The notes below the pieces were generated by a model, which saw only the letters and a list, made by a program, of their open reading frames with translations, did not search any database and had not been told where the DNA came from. From Dermatemys mawii (taxonomy: Eukaryota; Chordata; Testudines; Dermatemydidae): 64,000 nt of DNA. The DNA lies in contig ML677333.1 of the NCBI GenBank assembly GCA_007922305.1, positions 14,709,676 to 14,773,675 on the forward strand, in the 5' to 3' direction. The position numbers and the translations under genes are program-made. Below are positions 26,301-38,300 of the stretch, piece after piece; the stretch's first letter is position 1; each line of letters starts with the position of its first letter.

Positions 26301-29300
26301 GTGACAGTCCTGGGGCCGCAGTGGGGGTCTGGGTGTTGGGGTTTCCCTCTGCCACCCCCTGTGCTTCTGCAGGGTTGGGGTGCTGGGGCTTCTCCCACCA
26401 TCCCGTGGCTTCTGTTGGGGGTGAGCCACATGGTTTAGTATTATCCTTATTTTACCAATGGGAAAACTGAGGCACAGAGAAGTGAAATATTTTGCCTAAG
26501 GTCACATAGCCGGTCTCTGTCAGACATGGGAACAGAAGCCAGTTTTCTTGACTTTCAGACTAGCGCTCTGTGGTTATATCCCAACTATTTTGGGATCAGG
26601 ATGATAATTCCTGAATAACCCTACCTTTCGAAGGTTGGTGAAATTATAGGAGGTAGCCAAACAGTCGTCGTACAGTCAATAAGGGATATAAATGAAAAGG
26701 GGTCGGGTCTTGATCCTGCAAGCACTTATGCACATGTATAACTTCATGCTACGTATAGCCACATTGAGTTTAATGAAACTATTCCTCTGTATAAAGCTAA
26801 GAATGTGTGTAAGACCTTGCAGGACTGGGCCCTAAACTAGTTAGATCTCTGTTCCTGGGCTGAGGTTGCTGTTGAGGTTCTTTTACTGAATGAATAAGAT
26901 CACTTGGGTACAAACATGAATGTTATATTAGGACCCATGCAACAAATGGAAAAAGGCCAAAACTGGCAGCATGTGGGAATTCATAACACTGTGAGACTGG
27001 ATTTGTACTTCTCTGAGACATATGCACCACACTCCTATTACTAGTGTTGGAATGCAGGAATAAAAGTGGTTGATAAATATATTGCAATTTCTATATAACA
27101 TAAAATAATTGCACAATAACCCCAAACTCATTAAGAAATGTGTAGGAGCTAAAGAGAAACAGAAGTGCAGACACGGATTTTAGATTTATTTATATTGCAG
27201 TAGAGCAGGAGGTCTCAAACTCAAATGACCATGAGGGCCACATGAGGACTAGTACATTAGCCTGAGGGCCTCATTACCGACATACACACCCCGTTGCTCC
27301 CGACTCCGCCCTCACTCCTCCCTTTCTATGAAGCCCTGCCCCTGCCCTGCCTCTTCCTACCCCTTCCTCGCCCCAGTTCCAATCCCTTCCCCGAAACCCC
27401 CACCCCAACTCTGCCCCCTCCCTGCCCCCAGGGGGTACAGGAGGGATGCGGGGTGTGGAGGGGGCTCGGGGCAGGGAGCTGAGGTGTGGGGTGCAGGAGG
27501 GGTGAGAGGTGTGGCAGGGGGTCGGAGTGCAGGGTGTGGCCGGGTGAACAAGGCAGGGAGTTGGGGTGCAGGAGGAGTACAGGGTGAGGCAGGGGGTTGG
27601 GTGCAGGAGGGCTGCGGCAGGGGGCTTAGGGCAAGGGTTTGGGCTGCAGGAGGGGTTCGGTGGGGGCAGGGCAGGCTGCCTGCCTGCCCCCACTCTCAGA
27701 AGCAGCCAGAACTTGTGGGAAAGGAGGCAGAGGGCTCTGAGTGTTGCCATGGCCACTCCTCAAGATACCTCCCCCAAAGCTCCCATTGGCTGTAGTTCCC
27801 AGTTCGTGGCCAATGGGAACTGAGGGGGGGCGGTGCCTGAAAGCGAGACCTGTGCCTTTCCTCCTCTCCTAGGGGCTGCAGGGACGTGATTCCAGCTGCT
27901 TCCTCGAGTGGCCAGGGGCAGGGCAGGCAGACAGGCAGGGCTCCGGCAGTGGGGCTCTGGTGGCAATTTAAAGGGCCTGGAGCTCCAGCCATTTCTGGGA
28001 GCCCCAGGCCCCTTAAATTGCTGCCTAGGGAATCCAGTCCCCAGTTCAGTGCACTGGCTCTTGCTGGTATGCCATACTGGCTGTATTGGCTTACTTGTAC
28101 CTCTGTGTGCATGTGTTCCCTCCTGCTGCTGCTTTATGCTGTGTGTTGTTTGGGAAGTACTTCTTGTCCCCTTCCTTCACCACAGATCTTTTTTCATTCT
28201 GAAGGAGACACTTGATGACCTCCTGAAAGATTGTGACATGTATAACATGATTGGGGAGGAGTGGCCATCTGGCTCTCCCTCAGGATGTGAAGGAGATAGT
28301 GGATGGGGCTACCAAACCCCATTAGGCCTGATAAAGGGAAAAAAACCACTAAGCCTTCTGAAGACCAAAGGAAACAGGGAAGTCCAGTGGGAGAGGATGG
28401 GTGACGGGATGTCTTTGAAGATGGAAGTGGGAATTCTTGAAGGGCTGTTGTATGTAGTATATCTGAGGAAATAGGCATCCTGCCTTATTAGTCATCCAGG
28501 CCATGATTAAGTCACTGCTATTAAATATACAGTTACAGCCCTGTTTCACATTCATGGACTACTCCAAGAGGAAGTCCTTATAACTGTGTTTATTTCCTTC
28601 TCATTTTGGTTTTGATTGTTGACTTGTTGCACGTTATGTAATCCGATTCATTCATTGACCAACAGTAGCCTTTTTCACGTTAGTTAGTTCTGCGCTATAC
28701 TAGCCCATTATGACATATCTAACTGCTGCTGCTTTCTGTTCTTCAAGATAGAACAGAAATGAGTCAGAACAAGAATGCAATATGTAATACTTTGGAGACC
28801 AGTATTCTCATAAAAAAAGTCTGATATGTTTTTAAGGGTTCAGTCTGAGGCAGTGGTTCTCAAACTTTTTTTTCATGGACCACTTGACAATTGCTGAGGG
28901 TCTGGGTGGACCACTTAATTAATGATCTTTCCAAATGTTGTTTGTACCATTCTCTAACAAACTGTTGTAAAATGCTTTGGATAAAAGCATTATTTAAAAA
29001 AAAATAAACTTTTTTTTGTTCTACAAATAAAATCACACAATTCATATTTCATAATACCAGTAGTCTTACATTTCTAAGGTGATGGATGTGCCCTGTCTCT
29101 CCCATCATGGCAGTCCGTGAGCTGGGGCTGGGAGGAAGGAGCAGGGTTTCTCCCCCATCATAATAGCCACAGAGCTGAGGCTGGGAACGAGGGCCTTCTC
29201 TGGCTGCCGCAGCCTTGCACATCCTAAATTCCCTCCACCCCTTCTTCTCATCCCACTGCCCCCTCCCACCTACTCCCATTGCCCCCAATGCCACCACCTC

Positions 29301-32300
29301 ACCTTACTTGTATGTCTTCTCCACGGTCTACACACCTAAGGCGTGGCTCCACTAATTAGGTTGGTGGCTCTTCATTCTCTTGTGTGTATTTACCCAGGTG
29401 TGCACCTTAAAAGGAACTATCCGCGGATCACCTGACTAGACCTTGCCGGACCACTGGTGGTCCACAGTTTGAGAACCTCTGATCTAAGGGTTCAATTTTA
29501 AGGGTTGAATCAGTTGTACATATACAAAATGGGAAATGACTGCTTAGGAAGGAGTACTGTAGAAAGGGATCTGGTTGTCAGAGTGGATCACAAGCTAAAT
29601 ATGAGTCAACAATGTAACGGTGTTGCAAAAAAAGCAAATATTATTCTGGGATGTATTAGCAGAAGTATTTTAAGCAAGACATGAGAAGTAATTCTTCCGC
29701 TCTATTCCGCGCTGATTAGGCCTCAACTGGAGTATTGTGTCCAGTTCTGGGCACCACATTTCAAGAAAGATGTGGACACATTGGAGAAAGTCCAGAAAGA
29801 GCAACAAAAATGATTAAAGGTCTAGAAAACATGATCTATGCGAGAAGATTGAAAAAATTGTGTTGTTTAGAAGAGAAGACTAAGAGGACATGATAAGTTT
29901 TCAAGTACATGAAAAGTTGTTACAAGGACGAGGGAGAAAAATTGTTCTTAACCTTTGAGGATAAGACAAGAAGCAAGGGGTTTAATTGCAGCAAGGGTAG
30001 TTTAGATTGGACATTAACTAGTGATTATTTCTTCCCTCTTCTACAGGAATGTTTCGAAAGGAAGAAGAATTGACCCCATCACAGAGATGTTTGGCTGTAA
30101 GGTAGGCTTTTGTGTGCTTACGAGTCTAGTTTCTGTTTTGAATGCTTTGCATGGATTATGAAGACTTTGTAGCACTGATGCAGTTGATACATAAGATGTC
30201 CAGTTATCTGGCTGGATCTGGTTTAGAATGCATGTACAGCATATTTGTAATTTAATTTAATGTGAAGTTTTTTGCATTTGGAAGATATCTTCTGAAATAG
30301 ACTTTACATTTTACTTACAAGGCTTTTACTAAAACAGACAATTTCTTCTTAAAGTTTTATTCTTTACAATGAAGAATAAAAGCATGCTCTCTATTAAGTG
30401 ATTGGTAACTGCATAGTACATCTGAGTTACAGCCATCAAAGAAACAAAATGTGTTTCTCAGATTTCTCTTTTACGGCTTTTAGTTTGATTCTTTCCCACC
30501 TTTCTTTATTTGGAAGACTCGTTAATAGATGTCAGTACCCTAATTTATGCCACAGTGTCTGTCCAATCAAAGAGTACACAAGTGCTTTGGATTACTCTGT
30601 TTTATATTGTCGTTATATAGCTTTTGAAGGATTTAAATATCTAATATCTGAAGACTTGATCATTTTTGTGGTGCACAGATCAGACAAAAAGTGGAGAATT
30701 TCTGCTCTTCAGAAATAGGGGTTTTTTAATACCTATTATTTCAGAAGTCTTGAAGTCATGAAGATAATTGGACTAAAAAAAACCCAGCAATTTTTTAAAA
30801 AAATAATTTAAAATTCCTTACTACTTACCTCACACAAAATGAAATGAGAGAAGAGAAATCCTCTAGTTATATCATTGTGGGAAGATGAGTTTTGAAACAC
30901 TAAAAGGAAGGAAAGCATTCTATTGCAGCATATTCAGGCTGATCACATTTGTCAGAAGAATAGAGTACAAAACTTCAAGTGCTTGCACATATTCATTCCA
31001 ATGTAGATGTGTACATACCCTGAATACAGTTGTCAGAAATTTTTCTCTCAGTGGCACTCATTGGGGTGGCTTGGGCACCCTCTGATGCCACACACTCATA
31101 GTGCTGGTCTAAAGGGACCAGCCAACCCAGAGCTCTCTCAGTTCCTTGTCACTGCCCATGACAGTCACTGGAACTATGCTTCTTGCTATGGCAAAGTTTC
31201 TCAGTGGGAAGATCTTAAAAACTGATGGTATAATTTTGGGCTTTGAGAGAGTCCCTGTGGGTAGGCAAATCAGTCTGGAGATGCTCAGTACTGACTGATG
31301 AAGAAACATTCATTTATATTTTAAATTGTCATTATAAAATGAAACTAGACTGCTTCACTGTATGTGTTTTAATTGGAATTAGAATAAGTAATAAAATAAA
31401 TGATTATTCCTACAATGGACTGCTTAAAAGCATAGAGTACCTCTCACAAGTTGCTTGTTTTTGAATTACAGACGCATGCCAAGTCTACTGGAGTATTTAA
31501 GTTACAACTGTAATTTCATGGGTATCCTGGCAGGCCCATTATGCTCTTATAAAGACTATATTACTTTCATTGAAGGCAGATCATACCAACTGACACAGTC
31601 TGAAGCAAATGGGAAAGAAGATGTAAAATATGAACAAACAGATCCCTCACCAAATGTAAGAACTATGATTTTTTGCAGTGCTGCTATATGTATATCTATT
31701 TATAGTCACTGCATGAAAAGCTTGGTTTGCATTATTTATTTACAGGCATAATTTCTCAGATATATCTGGAGTTTATTAAATGGTACAGTTCTCTGTTTTG
31801 TTTTGTTTTTTTTAAAGAAGTCTTTTTCCGGAAAGGTAGGTGTTCTGCATAGATTCCCACTGTTGGGTCTTCTGAACAAAAGTAAATATTCTTCGAGCTG
31901 CCTAATAAGCTTATATGGTAAAATACCACCTTCAGAGGAAGCACTTCCTTACAAGCATATTAGTCTACATGAACTGCTTCTGAAAATGAGCCGTAAATAA
32001 TGGGAAAAACTGCACACATTTTGTCCATGGAAATTGAATGGAAGATTTATAAGCTACTTCAAAGTCTCTTAAACTCTTTTGTTAGCTTCTTTCTGTATTT
32101 CAGGCTAAAGCTGCACGTTTATATGTAACAAGCTTCTCTGATCAGGTCTTTCTTAGGGAAGAGGGAGCTTTAACATGTTTATAGGAACTTTTTCAGTCTT
32201 AATTTTTTTCATTTCTTTATTCATATGAAGGACAGGTAAACGGATTGTTGTACAGACACAATACCAATGACGTACTTGTATCATTACCATACCACACTGC

Positions 32301-35300
32301 ACCCAGAATCCATGCACATTAGAGTATGCTAATTTTATTTGCTCCCTTATCAGAGTGGAGGTCCAGGCACATATGGATGAAAGGCCTATTGATCATCTGT
32401 TGCAAAAGATGCACATATGATTTTAATTAAGACCAATGACTGCTGACATTTTGTACATTACCCTTTTTAAAAACTGATCAGTTTCACATTAAGGATGCTG
32501 AACATTTTTTTCCATCCTCCTACACATTAATTCGCCTGACTGTATATATGTACACATATTTGAATTTTAGTCAGATACAGTTATCACCTCAAACAGACGA
32601 CAGACTTAGTTATTGTGAAAGAACTGGAGATCTCCAAATATATTGCCTCCCCAAATCCACCTCCAACTTACCTTTTCCCTGCTTAAGTTTGAATCTTATT
32701 TCTGAGCACGTAGTTGGGAAGTAAGGGTGAGGCCTATGTGCTTGCTTGATGTAGATATGCTTGTGCATATACCTCAAAGTGGTACTAAACTTTACCACAT
32801 AAACTTGCTAGTAAGCTCTCGAGTATCTGAAGCTCACAAGGCCAGTATATGTGTGGATCTATAAAAGAGTCTACCTTAAAAATACTCTAGCTGCAGGTAA
32901 GCAATTTACCTTAAATTGTGTTGCTCTTTATTTTATTTTTTTAATTTATGCTGCATTAGCTTTTTGATATTAAGATAAACTGTCTGTGCTCCTGACACTT
33001 CATCTCCCAAATGGTGTTAGATAAATTCGGCTGCATTCTATAACACCAGTGAGTATTGCATGCTTTTGAAAAAAATGTGAATTATATTTTTGTTTATTGC
33101 ATTTGCTGTATCAAGTACAACCTTGCTTGTTTGTGATGACTCATGTTCCAATCCTATTATCTTAATAAAATGCTTATCTAAAGATATTTTCCTAGATTCT
33201 CATATTAATTTTATTTTTTAAAGAAAAACAAATCATTGGGTAACTCATCAATATAAGAAACTTAATGAGGATCAGCAAATGTTAATACCTTAGATGAAAG
33301 AATCTTTCAGCTAAATTTACTATAAGCTTCCTTTCTTGTCAAATTTTATTTCTATAACATCAAATATTCATGCCAACCTTCTCCTGTACACTTGTGTTAA
33401 GTGCATGAGATGAATCTAGTCTAGCATTTTACTATTAATTGCATGTTAACTGAATCTAGTCAACATTTTAAAATGGTTTTATTTCATATCTCCCTCCTGT
33501 TATGCCTTTTTACAAGCTATCATTTGTTGGTGCTCAAAGTGGTGTCAACAGTCAGAAATTAATATCTATCTTCGTAAGTTTACTTTTATTATAGCTATTA
33601 GCTATCCTTAAAATACAGGATTCCTGTGGAAAAAGTCCTCCTTCTTTTGGCTTCTTCTTAGATTGACTATTTTTAAATGTTGAAGCTCTTGCTAACTGCC
33701 TGCATTTTTTAACTACCTGATTGTATAGTACTCTCAAATGTAGTAAGCTTTATTATAGTTCATTAGTTTACTGAACTAATTTTTGTTTATGTATCACTCA
33801 AAAAGATTTTAAAATGAACCTATTCCAATAGAAGTTTGCCTGGAAGTTTTAATTGCTTATGGCCTGATCCAAAATTCAATTAAGTCAGCAAGAATCTTCC
33901 TATAGACATCAGTGGGCTTTGGCTCAAGCCCTAGGAGTTGGAAGGATAACAAGATTGCCCAACAACGTTTTTTTTTGTCAGGCTTGATGATCTAATTTTT
34001 CCAAATTCATAATGAAACAGAATTATGAGAATCCCGCTTGGTTGGTCTATTACTTAATACAAGGGTCTCCAGACTTTAGGAGATGAGTGCCATATTAGAT
34101 TTTTGAAGGGGCTTTGCAGGTCGAAGCAACTGTGGAAAAAATTCAATATATGCAAAATCCCCCTATTTGCTCCTCTGGCTGCTGCCGGGCACCCCCCTTT
34201 CCTCCTCTGGCTGCTGCCACGCCTCCCTGCTTTACTCCTCCCGTCGCTGCTGTGGGGGCACTCACCCCTACGCACATGGGGCCGCCGGCAGCAGTTCTCA
34301 GGGTGGGGCAGCAGCAGCTTCTCCATGTGCCTGCTCGGCATGCCTGCTCAACTTGAGGGCCAGACAAATCGAAGCCACAGGCCGGATCCAGCCCCCGGGC
34401 CGTAGTTTGGAAACCCCTGACTTAATATGACAGTTGTCAGCCATTTACTGGAGCAGTAAAGATCATAGAAAACTGAAACTTTGTGAAGATCAGGGCCAAG
34501 GACTACAAAATGATATTCATTGACTTGAATGACTGAACATCTTACAAGTAGGATATTGATACTTACATAATGTTTTGTCACCATGAAGCTGTGGCAGTGT
34601 CTGACCAGCGAAATATGGTCTCGTAAACTGCTTTGTGTTTAGATCAGACAAATGTTTTTAGAGAAGGGTATTACTGGTTTATGCTGAAAAAAGTCGCTTT
34701 CCTGTTATATAGAAACTTTTTAAAGTGCAAGGTTTGACAAACATTTGTAAATAGCAGAAGCTAATAGCAACATCTCATCAGCCCTCCTCTAAATCGGAAT
34801 TATAATTTTTAGAAAGGACTTTACTTGTTATATGCTTTGACAGACTGGCTTGAAAACATAAACTGGTTATTCTGATACTCTTACGTAAATTCACGTCTTT
34901 TAAAAGCATTTTTTAAAAGCACACTTATATAGGAAATTTGTGATCTTGGGTGAGGGTCAATATTCTTCTCACACAAACTAATTCAAAATCTATATGCTAT
35001 GCATTAGCCTCCGATTCTGTTAGAGCTGGGGACTGTCTTCTAGAGTTAGAGACTCTCTTCCTGTGTTTGTAAAGTGCTAATGGGTCACTGAACCTGACTG
35101 GGGATCCCTGGGTTTTACTGTCATGCAAAGAATGCATAAGAATAATAATGTGAAACAGTATTATGAACATAAAAAGCAACATAATGAGGAAAAAATAAAA
35201 TAACATGTTGTCATCTTCTTACCTAGACATTTATCCTAAAACATACAATATAAACATAATAATAAAATATTTAAACAGAATAATTTTTGGACACATTATT

Positions 35301-38300
35301 TTCTCACAGTTGTATACCAAAACCACAGCTTCATAGTTTTATGGTTTGAATTTTAAGAAGCGAACTAAGTTCCAGCAAAACTCCCAATGTTACCTACATT
35401 TCACATTAGACAGCATCCACTACCTAGCAGTCACCTCTTTGAAACAGGAACTTTTGTTTTCTTTGAAGGAGTCACTACACTTCTTCTATGACAAGGACTC
35501 CTCACTCATCCAGAAGAAAAAAATTTAAAATTCTTCATAGAGGTACCAAGTGTTACTTAGAGTAAGAAAGACAGAGTCCATCCTATAGGAGAGAAAAATA
35601 TTGATTTGATCTGAGAAGCAAGGTTACCTAGCTCAGAAGGATGTTGAAGCTTAATTAATGTTGTGAGAGCACTTTGAGATCTTGAATAAAAAATACTGTA
35701 CAAATGTAAAGGGTTAATATTGTTACCAATTCATAAATTACAGCTACTGTCTGTTAGAGTGAATGCCCGTTTTTCAATTATAGATTGGATTTTCAAAGTT
35801 AAGTGATCACAACTGTCCATATATTTGTGAGTACAAATGCCTTGTACTTGCACCTATGTATTTGCACTGACTGCGTGCACATGCAAATAAATGGTTTGTG
35901 TGTGTGTAGATTAGGTATTTGTTTATGTGAATTAGACATCTACTAACATGTGTGAATAATTGTGAGTAACTTGTGGAAATTCAGCCCTTTGTTTACATCC
36001 TCAGAAAACAAGGGATTAATGGTGTTCAGCTTTTCCCTTCCCTTGAACAGGAACTCAGGGGAAGGACTAGAAGAGTGACTGAGTGGGAGAGAAGGGGAAG
36101 AATACTTAGGGGAAATTAAGGCTCCTCACAGAGAAGTCTTGGGATGGAGTTGTACATTAAAAAGGTTTTTTTCCTGCTTACTTTCCGATAATTATTTTAC
36201 TTTCTTGATATACGTCAACCCTTAAGGAAGAAACCTTGCTGACTCCAACTGCTTTTCTGCTGAATTAGCCAAGCAGTTTATTTAATTCTGTTGAATCATT
36301 CCATTATCTTGCTCTAAAACCTCTTTTGAAACAATTCTCTCTCACAGTTCTGACATGTAAAAGTCACTAACCACAGCCCCTCAGTACTCCCTCTGTTTAC
36401 CATCTCCCTCACTACCAGAAAGCACAAGAGCTCATGTGAACCACTATTAATGTGTATGCAGATATGCCAATATCTTCAGTAATCTAATCTTAAATCTTTG
36501 ATAACATGAGGGATAATTAAGAGTCACTTAGAGGAAAGGGGTCACATGGCAGTTTTGCAGGTGTGGGTACTTAACATTTTTTGAAGGATTATAAATTTGA
36601 AATATTGAAAGCCTGAAGTATTTAACCAGTATTCTTGACCTCTGTTCTACATAGGTTTTTATACCACCTTCATCACCATGGTATCTGAGCTTGCCTTCCA
36701 GTAGTGCATTAAGCAACATGACTAATATCTGACATGTTTGCTCTTTCATCCTCTCCCCAGAAGGAGGTGTGTGTGCAGTGGAATGTATTGTTTTGGTAGG
36801 GTTTATTATTATTATTTATTATTATTTATTATTTATTTTATAAACATACCTGTTGCTATGTGTTTTTGTTAAAGAAAGGAAGATGGCTTGCAGTTGGACT
36901 ACATGACCTCCTGAGGTCCCTTCCAACTCTGAGATTCTATGATTCTATGGTTGATAACTACTCTTTTAGTAGTTTTTCAACCAGTTGTACATCCACCTTA
37001 TAGTAATTATTTTCCTTATGAGAATGTCATGCAAGATTGTATCAAAAACCTTACTAAAAATCAAGAAATATCATTCTGCTGCTACCTCCTATCCATTAGT
37101 AGTCCTGTCAAAAAAGAAAATTAGATTGGTTTGGCATGATTTGTTTTTGACAAATCCTTTGGCTGTTCCTTATGACCCTATTATCCTCTAGTTCAGGGGT
37201 GGGCAAACTTTTTGGCCCGAGGGCCACATTGGGGTTCAAAATTGTGCAGAGGGCTGGGTAGGGAAGGCTGTGCCTCCCCAAACAGGCTGGCCCTGCCCCC
37301 ATCTGACCCCCATCCACTTCCCACCCCCTGACTGCCCCCCTCAGAACTCTCAACCCATCCAACCCCTCCCTCCCCGCTCCTTGTCCTCTGATCGTCCCCT
37401 TCGGAGACCCCCCACTCTAACTGCCCCCTGGAACCCCATCCCCTATCTAAGCCCCCCTGCACTTTGTCCCCTGACTGTCCCCTCCCAAGACCCCCACCCC
37501 TAATTACCCCCCCAAGACCTCACTCCCTATCTAAGCCCTCGCTCCTTGTCCCCTGACTGCCCCCTCTAGAGACCCCTTGCCCCCTAATCACTCCCCAGGA
37601 CCTCACCCCCATCCAACCCCCCCGTCCCCGACTGCCCTGACCCCTAGCCACACCCACGCCCCCTGACAGGCCCCCTGCGACTCCCACACGCCATCCAACC
37701 CCTCTCCCGTCTCCTGACTACCCACCAGAGCATCTTCCCCTTATCCAACCCCCCGCCCCGGCCCCTTTACCACACTGCCACTCTGCTGCGCTGATCCCCT
37801 GCCCCCAGGGATTCACATCTTCCCTTAGATGATTGGTTAGTGGGAGGCAGATCTGAATATCAGGTTCTCTGAAACGTCTAGTTTATAGAATCAGAGGGGT
37901 AGCCGTGTTAGTCTGGAATTGCAGAAGTGACAGAGTCCTGTGGCACCTTAAAGACTAACTAAATAGTTAGTCTTTAAGGTGCCACAGGACTCTTTGTCAC
38001 ATCTAGTTTATAGTTTGTCTCTTCAATTGTCTGGGATTCATGCTGAACAAGGGAAACTCCATGTTATTCCTGATGCAGAAAACAACATTTTTCATAAATT
38101 CATAGATTCTAAGGCCAGAAGGGACCATTGTGATCATCTAATATGACCTCCTGTATAACACAGGCCATAGAATTTCCCCAAAATAATTCTTAGAGCATAT
38201 CTTTTTTAAAAAAATACGCTCTTGATTTAAAAATTGCCAGTGATAACAAATCCACCAGGACCTATAATCAATTATTCCAATGGTTAATTATGAACCAATG

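Noticed and set aside
26040..26430. Possible CpG island or promoter
   Set aside because: GC-rich but poor in CpG, with no first exon or TATA/initiator context; repeat-like.
26042..26438. Long overlapping open frames on both strands
   Set aside because: They come from a GC-rich, low-complexity stretch; the translations are Pro/Gly/Ala-rich with no domain, splice context or homology.
27274..28474. Open frames of 155-188 residues on both strands
   Set aside because: Most lie in a hAT body (27206-27945), and the longest (27908-28474) runs from that body into unrelated intron with no recognised domain. Composition explains them.
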